From assembly GCA_017940255.1 (NCBI GenBank), contig JAGAZB010000025.1, forward strand, positions 1-64,000: a stretch of 64,000 nucleotides of DNA, read 5' to 3'. The position numbers were made by a program, and so were the translations under genes. The notes beneath the pieces were generated by a model. It saw nothing but the letters and a program-made list of their open reading frames with translations. It made no database searches and had not been told where the DNA came from. This DNA comes from Treponema sp. GTDB taxonomy: Bacteria > Spirochaetota > Spirochaetia > Treponematales > Treponemataceae. Shown here piece by piece: positions 1 to 8,488 of the stretch (its first letter is position 1; the number at the start of each line of letters is the position of its first letter).

Positions 1-53
1 CCTGTGTTGTCTAAGAACTTTTTATTGTTTGTCGCAACTCAGTGTTGCGACGG

Positions 54-90
54 TGATAGAGAATATATACTCTATCAGAAAAAGTGTCAA
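54..90 (-). promoter_or_regulatory. Strong outward promoter with palindromic operator
   Basis: On the minus strand TTGACA (90-85) and TATATT (67-62) are separated by exactly 17 bases, a near-consensus sigma-70 promoter firing out of the left edge. A perfect inverted repeat, TGATAGAG (54-61) and CTCTATCA (70-77), brackets the -10 element and could be an operator. Just downstream, 31-51 forms a GTCGCAAC/GTTGCGAC hairpin in the would-be leader. The gene served lies outside the window, so its identity is unknown. Confidence 0.6.
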
Positions 91-165
91 CACCTAAAAT
101 GCTTTTTTTTAAAAATTTTTCACTTTTTTTTTATTTTTTTTCAAACATATTTTTTACACATTTAA

Positions 166-206
166 TAAAAAAAAAATGCCGCTTTTCCTTCCAGAAAAAG
201 CGGCAT
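166..206 (-). terminator. Rho-independent terminator of the ankyrin gene
   Basis: On the minus strand an 11-bp stem (arms 196-206 and 176-186, core GCCGCTTTT) is followed by a long run of T. It lies about 30 bases past the ankyrin gene's stop and faces the right way to end that transcript. Confidence 0.85.
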
Positions 207-235
207 TCATTCCACCCTCTATAACTGCTTAAAAA

Positions 236-3004
236 CTATTTAAGCATATTAGCAATATTAGTTCTTCTCCAGCGGCTGGCTATTGTATATGGAGTTTCTC
301 CAGAAACATTCTTTACACTCTTATCTAAGCCGAATGCAAGTAATTTCTGCATGGTTGCTTCATTACTTAAACGGGCAGCGTAATGAAGAATAGTATTTCC
401 CTGGACGTCAGTCATTCTGCCGGCATATTTTACAATATTGCCTATAAGTTCAAGGTTTCCTTTTTCCAAGGCAATTGTTACTCCGTTTCTTCCCTTCTTG
501 TCTATCATCTGGAATGGATTAGCACCATTTTCCAGGAGAATAACAGCTGCATTCATATCCTCAACTTCAATTGCATAAGCAAGCGGTGTATATCCCTTTG
601 CATTACGGGTATCAAGCGGGTAACCTTCATCAATCAGCATTTTCAATATTTTTAAAGGTGCTTTTGAAGTAACTACTACGTGCAATGGTGTATTTCCATC
701 ACTATCTGTTATTGTGTATGAATCACCAAGAATTTCTCTTATAACCTGTTCATCTTTCTTTAACGAAATAGAGAATGGTGTTTTTCCTGAACGATCGCGG
801 GACATTGGATTTCCGCCTGCACTTCGCACCATTCTAATTACGTTTATATCACCCATATAGGCAGCTTCGTGATATGCATTCTGACCGTTTACTTCCTGCA
901 TATTAGGATTTGCCCCATAATCAAGAAGAAGAGCCACTGTTTCCGGACTATTTGCACGGATAGCATCCATAAGCGGAGTTACTCCGTTTGTATCGCTTGA
1001 GTTTACATCAGCTCCATTTTGCAGAAGCATTCTTGCAATTTCATGTTTTCCGGCCACCACCGCATCTGAAAGCGGAGATTTTCCAGAACTGTTTTGAACG
1101 TTTACATTCAATCCTAAAGAAATAAGTTTGCGTACAGAATTTGTTGCATCCCAGCGAACTGCCATATGCAGGGCCGAACTTCCAAGATTATCACGCGCGT
1201 TTATATCAGCCCCACCGTTTACAATCTGCTGAATAATTTCTGCATTATCGGTTTTGGCTGCACTAAACAAAGGCGTTTCTCCATTGGCATTTTTTGCGTG
1301 AACATCGGCGCCCTTTGCAAGCAGGTTATCTATTGCCTTAGAATATTGCCATTCTGCCGCATAGTGCAAAACAGAATTTCCGCTTCCGTCTTTGGCATTA
1401 ATGCTCTTTGAAGTAATAATCCATTCCTGGACGGTACCACCATAGCGCAGGGCAAGTCTCAAAGGAGAATTATTATTTGTATTTGCAGAGAAGATATCAG
1501 CATTTTTTGCAAGCAGCATCTCCCCTACTTTCTGACGGTTTTTAAGTGTAGCCAGGAAGAGAGCCGAATTACCGTTTCGGTTTCTTGTGTTTACATCGTC
1601 CATCAGGCTGATTATATACTGTATTTTAGAAAGGCTTGCGTCTGTAATAATTGCAATGTGCAGAGGTGTATTTCCATCTGAATCCTGAGAAAGGACATTC
1701 ACACTGTTTATAACGGCCTCGGTCATTTCTGTTTCTGAGGCAAGTGCCAGTGTCAACGGAGACTGTCCGTGGGTATCCTGAGTATGAATATTTGATCCGC
1801 GGGCAGAAAGAAGACGGGCAGTTTGTACATCACCCTTTTGAATTGCAATTTCCAGAGGAGTTACACCCTCTTTGTTACGGGCATTTACATCTGCTCCGTT
1901 ATTTACCAGGACACTTATTGTATCTGCTGAAATATTCAACATGGCTGCTGTATGAAGAACTGTATCTCCATACATATCTTTTTGATTAAGGTCTGCACGA
2001 TATCTGACAAGAAGATTGTATACTTCTTCTGTTTTTTCACGCGGCATAATGAGCATGATTGGAGTTTTTCCAAGGTTGTCGCGAGCATCAGGGTCGGCAT
2101 TACAGTTAAGGAGAAGTCTTACAATCTCTACATTTCCATAGCGGACTGCTTCATGCAGCGGAGTTGCACCTGAACTATCCTGAACAGTTGTGTCGGCTCC
2201 ATTTTCCAAAAGGTATTCTGCAATATAAGGATGCCCCATAATAGAAGCGATATGTAAACAAGTCTGTCCATCATCATATCTGATATTTACATTACGAGCA
2301 CTAATTGCCTGCTGGAAATAATCATATTCTGTATCAACTTCATCTGCTCCACCCATAACAAGTTCTGCAGCAATTTCTACAGAGTTCAAATCATCAAGAT
2401 TTTTGAATGCAACATCAAGAGGAGTAAGGCCTGAGTTATCTTTTACAGAAAGAGGAAGCTCCTTTTTTACACAATATCTGATTCCTTCAAGATTTTTAGT
2501 TTTTACAAAGTAATGTACGATTGTCTGACCTTCGGTATCACGAACTTCGCCTGCCTTTGTTGTAATAAATGCGTCGTAGTAAAAATCATCTGTAGACAAA
2601 CCAAGGTCTAAAGCGGTGGTATTATCCCGGTCTCTTGAAAAAAGACAGTTTGCGTTCAGCTGAACAATAGCCTGAGCAGCTTCCATAGCTCCGTACTTGA
2701 TAGCAAGATGCAAAGGTGTATCGCTATCATAATTCTTTAATTCAGGATCGGCACCTTTTATAAGAAAGAAAGTAACCAGATCTGCTTTGTTAGCCCTTGC
2801 AGCAAGATGAAGTACAGTATTTCCATTTTCATCTATTGCATTTATGTCTGCTTCCCAAATAAAGCCGGCCATTGCTTCTTCATACCGGTTCTGATTCATC
2901 AGTTCGAGAGGAGTTAATTTTGCGGGAGTCTTTGTTGAATTACAGCTGCTTAAAATGCAGGCTGTAGCAATTGTAAACGCAAGTAAAAATTTTTTATTAT
3001 TCAT
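236..3004 (-). CDS. Ankyrin-repeat lipoprotein
   Basis: Large exported protein (922 residues) made almost wholly of ankyrin repeats. Start ATG at 3004 is chosen over an upstream in-frame ATG because it gives a clean lipoprotein signal (MNNKKF, hydrophobic stretch, lipobox LSSC, Cys near residue 21) and is preceded by GGGGAAA. After a short Thr/Pro/Lys linker, about two dozen repeats follow with recurring G-x-TPLH/TPL-x-A, ADVNA and NG-ADP signatures up to the C-terminus. Ankyrin arrays are protein-protein interaction scaffolds. The lipobox predicts membrane anchoring on the periplasmic or surface side, so it may bind envelope or host/microbial proteins. It appears monocistronic with its own terminator. 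The repeat array is certain; the partner is unknown. Confidence 0.9.
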   Translation of the reverse strand: MNNKKFLLAFTIATACILSSCNSTKTPAKLTPLELMNQNRYEEAMAGFIWEADINAIDENGNTVLHLAARANKADLVTFFLIKGADPELKNYDSDTPLHLAIKYGAMEAAQAIVQLNANCLFSRDRDNTTALDLGLSTDDFYYDAFITTKAGEVRDTEGQTIVHYFVKTKNLEGIRYCVKKELPLSVKDNSGLTPLDVAFKNLDDLNSVEIAAELVMGGADEVDTEYDYFQQAISARNVNIRYDDGQTCLHIASIMGHPYIAEYLLENGADTTVQDSSGATPLHEAVRYGNVEIVRLLLNCNADPDARDNLGKTPIMLIMPREKTEEVYNLLVRYRADLNQKDMYGDTVLHTAAMLNISADTISVLVNNGADVNARNKEGVTPLEIAIQKGDVQTARLLSARGSNIHTQDTHGQSPLTLALASETEMTEAVINSVNVLSQDSDGNTPLHIAIITDASLSKIQYIISLMDDVNTRNRNGNSALFLATLKNRQKVGEMLLAKNADIFSANTNNNSPLRLALRYGGTVQEWIITSKSINAKDGSGNSVLHYAAEWQYSKAIDNLLAKGADVHAKNANGETPLFSAAKTDNAEIIQQIVNGGADINARDNLGSSALHMAVRWDATNSVRKLISLGLNVNVQNSSGKSPLSDAVVAGKHEIARMLLQNGADVNSSDTNGVTPLMDAIRANSPETVALLLDYGANPNMQEVNGQNAYHEAAYMGDINVIRMVRSAGGNPMSRDRSGKTPFSISLKKDEQVIREILGDSYTITDSDGNTPLHVVVTSKAPLKILKMLIDEGYPLDTRNAKGYTPLAYAIEVEDMNAAVILLENGANPFQMIDKKGRNGVTIALEKGNLELIGNIVKYAGRMTDVQGNTILHYAARLSNEATMQKLLAFGLDKSVKNVSGETPYTIASRWRRTNIANMLK

Positions 3005-3101
3005 ATTTTCCCCTATAAACACCTGAGCAAGGCATTTTTTTAGCCTCACAACCTAATTATACTTTTCTATTCTAGTTTATCGGGGAAAAATGATTGAGGA
3101 T

Positions 3102-3431
3102 TTACATATTTTTTAATAATTCAAGCATTTTTCTGAATGCACTGTCCGGTTTATTCAATTCTTTTGAACCACGGGTGATTTTACACAATGACATTCCGTA
3201 TTTTTTTGCGATTTCACGCTGAGTTACACCGGCATCAATATCTTTTACCAAAAGCCAGCGGCTGGCAATAGATTTTAATTCCGGCTGGGAAAGCAGGCAG
3301 ACAAGAAAATCATAAACGAATTTTTCATCACCTGCTTTCATAAGCAGCTTACTGAGTTCTTTTATTGTATCGTGCATCAGCTCTTCACTGATGCCGCTTT
3401 TTCTTTCTTCTGAATTATTGCTATTATCCAT
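3102..3431 (-). CDS. TrpR-family (YerC/TrpR-like) DNA-binding protein
   Basis: 109-residue helical protein of the Trp-repressor superfamily. The helix-turn-helix spans about residues 69-90 (TQREIAKKYGMS then KITRGSKEL); the ITRGS-x-L signature is the DNA-reading helix of TrpR-type repressors. The upstream helices match the dimerisation part of the fold. No tryptophan biosynthesis gene is in the window, so the ligand is open; YerC-like members do not necessarily bind tryptophan. It follows mrp by 24 bases, but that gap contains its own extended -10 TGTTATAAT only seven bases before the ATG and no Shine-Dalgarno, pointing to a leaderless transcript. The start region contains GTTTCTATGG, close to repeats upstream of the ECF operon. 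Confidence 0.75.
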   Translation of the reverse strand: MDNSNNSEERKSGISEELMHDTIKELSKLLMKAGDEKFVYDFLVCLLSQPELKSIASRWLLVKDIDAGVTQREIAKKYGMSLCKITRGSKELNKPDSAFRKMLELLKNM

Positions 3432-3447
3432 AGAAACAATTATAACA
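3432..3447 (-). promoter_or_regulatory. Extended -10, leaderless-type promoter of the trpR-like gene
   Basis: Minus-strand TGTTATAAT (hexamer 3444-3439) lies seven bases before the ATG at 3431, inside the short gap after mrp. No ribosome-binding site is present between them. Confidence 0.55.
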
Positions 3448-3455
3448 CATTATGC

Positions 3456-4286
3456 TTATTTTTCCAGCAAAGACTCAACTTTTTTTGCAGCCTGGTCAAT
3501 TTCCGGCATTTCTACGCTTTCAACATCACCTTCGTCTACAAGACGGCTTGTTTTTTCTTCCATAGGAAGTCTTGCTAATACCGGAATGTTAAAATCAGCT
3601 GCAATTTTATCAATATTGCTCTTGCCAAATACAGTAATTTCTTTTCCACAATCAGGGCACTTTACATAACTCATGTTTTCTACGAGTCCCAGAATTGGTA
3701 TGTTCATCATATTTGCCATATTAACGGCTTTTTCTACGATTACACGAACCAGCTGCTGTGGAGAAGAAACAATGATAATTCCATCAATAGGAAGTGACTG
3801 GAAAACTGTAAGTGGTACATCACCAGTTCCTGGTGGCATATCTACAAACATAAAATCTACATCTTTCCAAACAACATCTGTCCAGAACTGTTTTACGGCA
3901 CCTGCAATTACAGGACCGCGCCAGATAACAGGGTCTGTTTCATTCTGAAGAAGGAAATTCATAGACATAAGCTGGATGCCTGAATCTGTAACAACAGGAT
4001 TAAGCAAATCCTGACCTTCTATAGTAGTAGCACGTTCACTGCCAACACCAAAGCTTTCTGGAATAGAAGGACCTGTAATATCTGCATCAAGGATTGCAGT
4101 TTTGAATCCATCTTTATTTACTTTACTTGCAAGAAGGCTGGTTACAAGTGATTTACCTACACCACCCTTTCCACTGACAATTCCAATTACCTTTTTAACC
4201 TTGCTTGCAGGATTTAATGCAACATGAAAATCTCGTTTTTCACACTTTTCGCCACAAGAGCTGCAATCGTGAGTACAATCTGCCAT
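3456..4286 (-). CDS. mrp: Mrp/NBP35-family iron-sulfur cluster carrier ATPase
   Basis: 276-residue P-loop NTPase of the ApbC/Mrp/NBP35 family, which binds and transfers [4Fe-4S] clusters to apoproteins in the cytosol. Deviant Walker A SGKGGVGKS is at residues 38-46, the DADI switch at 67-70 and VDMPPGTGD at 148-156. The cluster-bridging CxxC motif is CPDC at 210-213. An N-terminal Cys-rich tail (C4, C8, C11, C15) resembles the NBP35-type N-terminal cluster site rather than the DUF59 domain of longer Mrp proteins. Start is supported by AGAGG ten bases upstream. It is divergent from the symporter gene. Confidence 0.92.
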   Translation of the reverse strand: MADCTHDCSSCGEKCEKRDFHVALNPASKVKKVIGIVSGKGGVGKSLVTSLLASKVNKDGFKTAILDADITGPSIPESFGVGSERATTIEGQDLLNPVVTDSGIQLMSMNFLLQNETDPVIWRGPVIAGAVKQFWTDVVWKDVDFMFVDMPPGTGDVPLTVFQSLPIDGIIIVSSPQQLVRVIVEKAVNMANMMNIPILGLVENMSYVKCPDCGKEITVFGKSNIDKIAADFNIPVLARLPMEEKTSRLVDEGDVESVEMPEIDQAAKKVESLLEK

Positions 4287-4372
4287 AAATTTACCTCTTA
4301 CATATAATATAATAAAGACCTTATAAATAAGTCCAGTAAAAAAACTATCTAGAAAAATGTATAAATATTCAG

Positions 4373-4408
4373 TATAATTGCATAAAAATTAAATTTTGAG
4401 GTAAAAAA
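4373..4408 (+). promoter_or_regulatory. -10 element and ribosome-binding site of the symporter gene
   Basis: TATAAT at 4373-4378 sits about 30 bases before the ATG, with TGAGG at 4397-4401 as a conventional Shine-Dalgarno, in contrast to the leaderless-type starts elsewhere in the window. Confidence 0.5.
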
Positions 4409-5965
4409 ATGACTTCACAAATGATTGCGAAAATCATTGCCTTTGTTCTTTATCTTGGGTTTATGATTTACATTGGGCTTAGAAATGCAAGCAGAAACTC
4501 AACTTCTGCTGATTTCTTCCTTGGAGGACGCAAAGCTGGTCCTTGGGTAACAGCACTTTCTGCAGAAGCTTCTGATTCATCTGCTTGGCTTTTGATGGGT
4601 CTTCCCGGACTCTGCTATCTTGGTGGCGTAAAAGAAACTTTCTGGACAGCCCTGGGCTTAATCCTTGGTACTTATTTAAGCTGGCTTTTTATTGCTAAAC
4701 CATTGCGCAAGTGTTCTATTGCATTTGGTGATTCAATCACAATTCCTGAATTCTTTTCTAACCGTTTTAAGGATAAATCACACGTTCTTTCTATCGTTTC
4801 TGTATTCTTCATTGTTTTATTCTTCACAATTTATACAGCCTCAGGATTTGTTGCCTGTGCAAAACTCTTTAATTCAGTATTCGGACTTCCTTACCACGCA
4901 GGTCTTGCAATTGGTCTTATTGTAATCCTCTGCTATACAATTACTGGTGGTTATACTGCAGTTTGTTCTACAGACTTTGTTCAGGGTATGCTGATTGTAA
5001 TTGCCTTTGTTGTCTCTGCTATAGTCGCAATTATTTCTTTGGGTGGTATTCCTAACGCAGTTTCAAGCGTTCAGAATTTCCAGGCTGATGCAATTGTAGG
5101 TAAGTTTGGAGATGCAATGAAAAACGCATTTACTGCAAACCAGAGTTACAAGGGAATGAGTATTGTTTCGGCTCTTGCATGGGGATTAGGCTACTTTGGT
5201 ATGCCTCATATTATCGTACGCTTTATGGGAATCCGTTCTAACAGCGAAATTAAAAAGGCACGCCGCATTGGTATTACATGGATGATTATTTCATACATTG
5301 GAACTTTCATCATTGGTACTTTAGGAACTGTATATCTCTTTAGACACGGAATTATTCTTGGTACAGGTGCAGATGTTGCAATTGAAGGAATCAGTCAGTA
5401 CGGAGATGCAGAAACCGTATTCTCTGCAACAATGCAGAACATGTATCCAGCCTTTATTGCCGGAATCTTCCTTTGTGCAATTCTTGCAGCTTCTATGTCT
5501 ACAGCAGACTCTCAGCTTCTTGCAGCTTCTTCTGCTGTAAGTCAGGATATTTTTAAGGGACTTATTAAAAAGGACGCAGAAGAAAAAGAAGTTTTGAACA
5601 TCAGCCGTTTTGTTGTATTCCTTATTGCTCTGATTGCCCTCTTCCTTTCTTTGAATCCTAATTCTTCTATTTTTGGACTGGTTTCTTTTGCCTGGTCTGG
5701 ATTTGGTGGAACCTTTGGTCCTCTTGTGATTCTCGCTCTTTACTGGAAGGGAACAACTGCAAAAGGTGCAATTGCAGGTCTTATCTGCGGAGGTATTACT
5801 GATGTTGCATGGCATTATATGCACGGCGGCATTTTTGATCTCTACGAAATTGTTCCAGCCTTTGTTATCTGTTTACTTGTAACAGTTATTGTTTCTCTTC
5901 TTGATAAAAACAAGGATGCAGAAATGCTTGAAACTTTTGCAAAATATAAGGCTATGGAAGACTAA
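4409..5965 (+). CDS. putP: Sodium/solute symporter, PutP-like
   Basis: 518-residue integral membrane protein of the solute:sodium symporter (SSS) family, with about 13 hydrophobic helices. Near the N-terminus, SADFFLGGRKAGPWVTALSA and the DSSAWLLMGLPG stretch match the Na+ and substrate-binding core of PutP proline transporters; ITGGYTAVCSTDFVQG and AASMSTADSQLLAASS are further family signatures. It should take up proline, or a related solute, with sodium. Residues that would separate proline from other SSS substrates cannot be read with certainty. It has its own promoter and a long terminator and seems monocistronic. Confidence 0.88.
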   Translation: MTSQMIAKIIAFVLYLGFMIYIGLRNASRNSTSADFFLGGRKAGPWVTALSAEASDSSAWLLMGLPGLCYLGGVKETFWTALGLILGTYLSWLFIAKPLRKCSIAFGDSITIPEFFSNRFKDKSHVLSIVSVFFIVLFFTIYTASGFVACAKLFNSVFGLPYHAGLAIGLIVILCYTITGGYTAVCSTDFVQGMLIVIAFVVSAIVAIISLGGIPNAVSSVQNFQADAIVGKFGDAMKNAFTANQSYKGMSIVSALAWGLGYFGMPHIIVRFMGIRSNSEIKKARRIGITWMIISYIGTFIIGTLGTVYLFRHGIILGTGADVAIEGISQYGDAETVFSATMQNMYPAFIAGIFLCAILAASMSTADSQLLAASSAVSQDIFKGLIKKDAEEKEVLNISRFVVFLIALIALFLSLNPNSSIFGLVSFAWSGFGGTFGPLVILALYWKGTTAKGAIAGLICGGITDVAWHYMHGGIFDLYEIVPAFVICLLVTVIVSLLDKNKDAEMLETFAKYKAMED

Positions 5966-5990
5966 TTCAGTTTTTCTTTTTTGCTGAATA

Positions 5991-6059
5991 AAAGGTGATT
6001 GTAAACACATAGTCTGCCACTATGACAGACATAAAGTGTGACAATCACCTTTTTTTTAT
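5991..6059 (+). terminator. Long hairpin terminator after the symporter gene
   Basis: AAAGGTGATTGT (5991-6002) pairs perfectly with ACAATCACCTTT (6041-6052), followed by a T run. The loop holds a second inverted pair GTCTG/CAGAC (6012-6030). It ends the upstream transcript before the ECF operon promoter. Confidence 0.85.
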
Positions 6060-6069
6060 TATTTTTAAC

Positions 6070-6132
6070 GTTTCTATTGACAGAAACATTTTTATAATAT
6101 AATCTACTTTTAGCGTTACTACCAATAGAAAC
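6070..6132 (+). promoter_or_regulatory. ECF operon promoter flanked by inverted repeats
   Basis: TTGACA (6077-6082) and TATAAT (6098-6103) lie 15 bases apart. GTTTCTATTG (6070-6079) is perfectly inverted as CAATAGAAAC (6123-6132), bracketing the promoter. A tighter copy, GTTTCT-N6-AGAAAC (6070-6087), overlaps the -35. This arrangement suggests a repressor with a looped or paired operator. Confidence 0.5.
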
Positions 6133-6164
6133 ATCAAAAACTATACATATCCAGGAGAATAAAA

Positions 6165-6728
6165 ATGGAAAACAAGGAAAAGGAAACAATTCAGGAAAAA
6201 AGAGAATTAAAAGAAGAAAGTAAAAAAGGCTTAAACATTGCAGATCTTTTACTGACTGCAATTTTGCTTGCGGCTGGTGCCGTTCTTAAGTTCTTTGTTG
6301 GTTCAATCGTAAACATTGGAGGAATGAAACCAAACTTTATTATTGCAATGTACTGTATGATAATTGTTTTAATCAGACCAAAGATTCTTTACTGCGCAGT
6401 TATTGGTTTACTGGCCGGTGCAATCTGCCAGTTCTTCCCTGGAACTCCTTACCTGAACTTTGCTTCTGAACTTGCCGGCGCCCTTGCAATGGGACTTCTT
6501 ATTAAATGTCCTCTTAAGTTCGGAAAATTTGACCCGGTTCCAGCTTTGGCAACCTTCCTTAGCACAGTAGTTTCGGGCGGATTGTACACAGTCCTCCTGA
6601 TTTTTGTAATTCACGCAGACAAGGCAACTCTGGTTGCATACATTCCGATTGTACTTTGCACTGCCCTCTTTAATGCAGTAATCGTACAGATTCTTTACAT
6701 TCCACTTAAAAAGGCTTTGAAAAAATGA
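6165..6728 (+). CDS. ECF transporter S component (substrate-binding membrane subunit)
   Basis: 187-residue membrane protein with a charged Lys/Glu-rich N-terminus (1-25) followed by five to six hydrophobic helices, the size and topology of ECF S components that bind a vitamin or other micronutrient. It is followed with an ATGA overlap by the ATPase gene and then the T gene, so the three form one importer. The ligand cannot be assigned from sequence alone; no riboswitch was recognised in the leader, only inverted repeats around the promoter. Start is supported by CCAGGAG upstream. Confidence 0.8.
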   Translation: MENKEKETIQEKRELKEESKKGLNIADLLLTAILLAAGAVLKFFVGSIVNIGGMKPNFIIAMYCMIIVLIRPKILYCAVIGLLAGAICQFFPGTPYLNFASELAGALAMGLLIKCPLKFGKFDPVPALATFLSTVVSGGLYTVLLIFVIHADKATLVAYIPIVLCTALFNAVIVQILYIPLKKALKK

Positions 6729-8476
6729 TAGAAATCAGCAATCTGACATTCAAATATGAAGGCTCACAGAAAAATGCTCTGGAAAACATAAATCTGCATG
6801 TAAACAAGGGGGATTTTCTGGGAATTATCGGTGAATCTGGAGCAGGAAAAACAACTTTGTGCAGTGCAATCAATGCCTTAATTCCGCACCATTTTAAGGG
6901 AGACTACTACGGCTCTGTAAAGGTGGATGGTCAGGATACCTTTGACATTGCACCAGGGCTTCTTGCATTAAAAGTTGGTTCTGTTTTTCAGGATATTGAC
7001 AGTCAGATGCTGAGTACCTTTGTTGAAGACGAAATACTTTTTGGACTTGAAAACTTTGGAGTTCCAAAAGACCAGATTGAAAGAAGACTTTCACAGGCCC
7101 TCAAAGATATAGGAATAGAAGATTTACGCTACCGCGAAATTGCCTCTTTGAGCGGCGGTCAGAAACAAAAGGTAGCAATTGCTTCTATTCTGGCTTTAGA
7201 ACCAGAAGTTCTTCTTTTGGATGAACCGACAGGAGAGCTGGATCCTGCTTCAAGCCGTCAGATTTTTCAGTTACTTGGACACTTGAACCGCGAAAAAGGC
7301 ATGACTGTAATTGTAGTTGAACAGAAAATTATGCTTTTGTGTGAATTTGCAAGAACTCTTGCCGTAATGGAAGGGGGAAAGCTTGCAGCCTGCGGTCCTG
7401 TACGCGAAGTTTTGCAGACAGCAGAAAAGCTGGAAGAAAAAGGTGTAAATATTCCCCGCGTTGTAACACTTTCAAGACGACTGGCACGGGAAGGTCTTAT
7501 CCCGTCTGATATAGCAGTTGAAAAAAGACTTGCCTTAAACGCAAAAGAGGCTGCTGAACTGGTTGGGGAGATTTGCAAGGAAATGCCGGGCCGCGCTCAG
7601 AATGCGGCCGCGCTTGCGGACAGCGCAGAAAAGCGTATGAAGAGCTTTGACGGTAAAAAGCCGGAGCGAGACTTGGCAAATAAAACAATCATAGAATTTA
7701 AAAATGTAAATTTTAGTTATAGAAACGATGCAAATATCCGCGATATAAGCGTAGACATAAAAAAAGGCGACTTTGTTGCCATTATTGGTTCGAACGGAGC
7801 TGGAAAATCAACCTTTTCTAAGCTTTGCAACGGACTTTTAAAGCCTTCTTCGGGCGATGTTCTGGTAGAAGGTGATAACACTAAAAAAGTAAAAACAAGC
7901 AAGCTTGCTAAAAAGATTGCATTCTTGTTCCAGAATCCGGACCGTCAGATTTGCTGTAATACAGTAAAAGAAGAAATTGCTTTCAGCCTGAAAAATATTG
8001 GACTTTCGGAAGAAGAAGTAAACAGGCGGGTTGAAAAAACACTGCAGGACTTTGCTTTTGATCCTGACGCAGAACCTTTTAGTTTGAGCCGGGGACAGAG
8101 ACAGAGACTTTGTCTGGCTTGTCTGATTGCAGTGCGCAGCGATATTTTAATTTTGGACGAACCAACCACCGGGCTTGATTACAAAGAGTGTATTGAGCTG
8201 ATGGAAAAAATACGGGAACTGAACAAAGAGGGCACTACTGTTTTAATGGTGTGTCATGACATGGAGGTTGTGCTTGATTACGCTAGCCGGGTCCTGGTAA
8301 TGACCGGGGGTCGCTTGATTGCGGATGGCGCCACAAAGTGGATTCTTGGCGACGACGAGCTTTTGGCGCAGGCAAGACTTTTGCAGCCACAAATCTGCGA
8401 AACAGCTACAAAACTAGGAAAAGAATACCAGGGAATCTTTAGCGTAGATGAACTGATTGCAAAAATTTCAGCATAA
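6725..8476 (+). CDS. ecfA: ECF transporter energising ATPase, two ABC domains fused
   Basis: 583-residue cytoplasmic protein carrying both ATPases of an ECF importer. Domain 1 has Walker A GESGAGKTT (about 36-44), signature LSGGQKQ and LLLDEPTGELDP. Domain 2 begins near residue 325, with Walker A GSNGAGKST, signature LSRGQRQ and LILDEPTTGLD. Many ECF systems encode EcfA1 and EcfA2 separately; the single-chain form is also known. The linker (about 285-325) contains a GC-rich palindrome (7589-7609) read in frame, which looks like an inserted repeat. The start overlaps the S-component stop, implying translational coupling. Confidence 0.9.
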   Translation: MIEISNLTFKYEGSQKNALENINLHVNKGDFLGIIGESGAGKTTLCSAINALIPHHFKGDYYGSVKVDGQDTFDIAPGLLALKVGSVFQDIDSQMLSTFVEDEILFGLENFGVPKDQIERRLSQALKDIGIEDLRYREIASLSGGQKQKVAIASILALEPEVLLLDEPTGELDPASSRQIFQLLGHLNREKGMTVIVVEQKIMLLCEFARTLAVMEGGKLAACGPVREVLQTAEKLEEKGVNIPRVVTLSRRLAREGLIPSDIAVEKRLALNAKEAAELVGEICKEMPGRAQNAAALADSAEKRMKSFDGKKPERDLANKTIIEFKNVNFSYRNDANIRDISVDIKKGDFVAIIGSNGAGKSTFSKLCNGLLKPSSGDVLVEGDNTKKVKTSKLAKKIAFLFQNPDRQICCNTVKEEIAFSLKNIGLSEEEVNRRVEKTLQDFAFDPDAEPFSLSRGQRQRLCLACLIAVRSDILILDEPTTGLDYKECIELMEKIRELNKEGTTVLMVCHDMEVVLDYASRVLVMTGGRLIADGATKWILGDDELLAQARLLQPQICETATKLGKEYQGIFSVDELIAKISA

Positions 8477-8488
8477 AAGGGGCACAAT

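Noticed and set aside
5321..5824. 167-codon minus-strand frame inside the symporter gene
   Set aside because: Very Cys/Ser/Lys-rich antisense translation of membrane helices.
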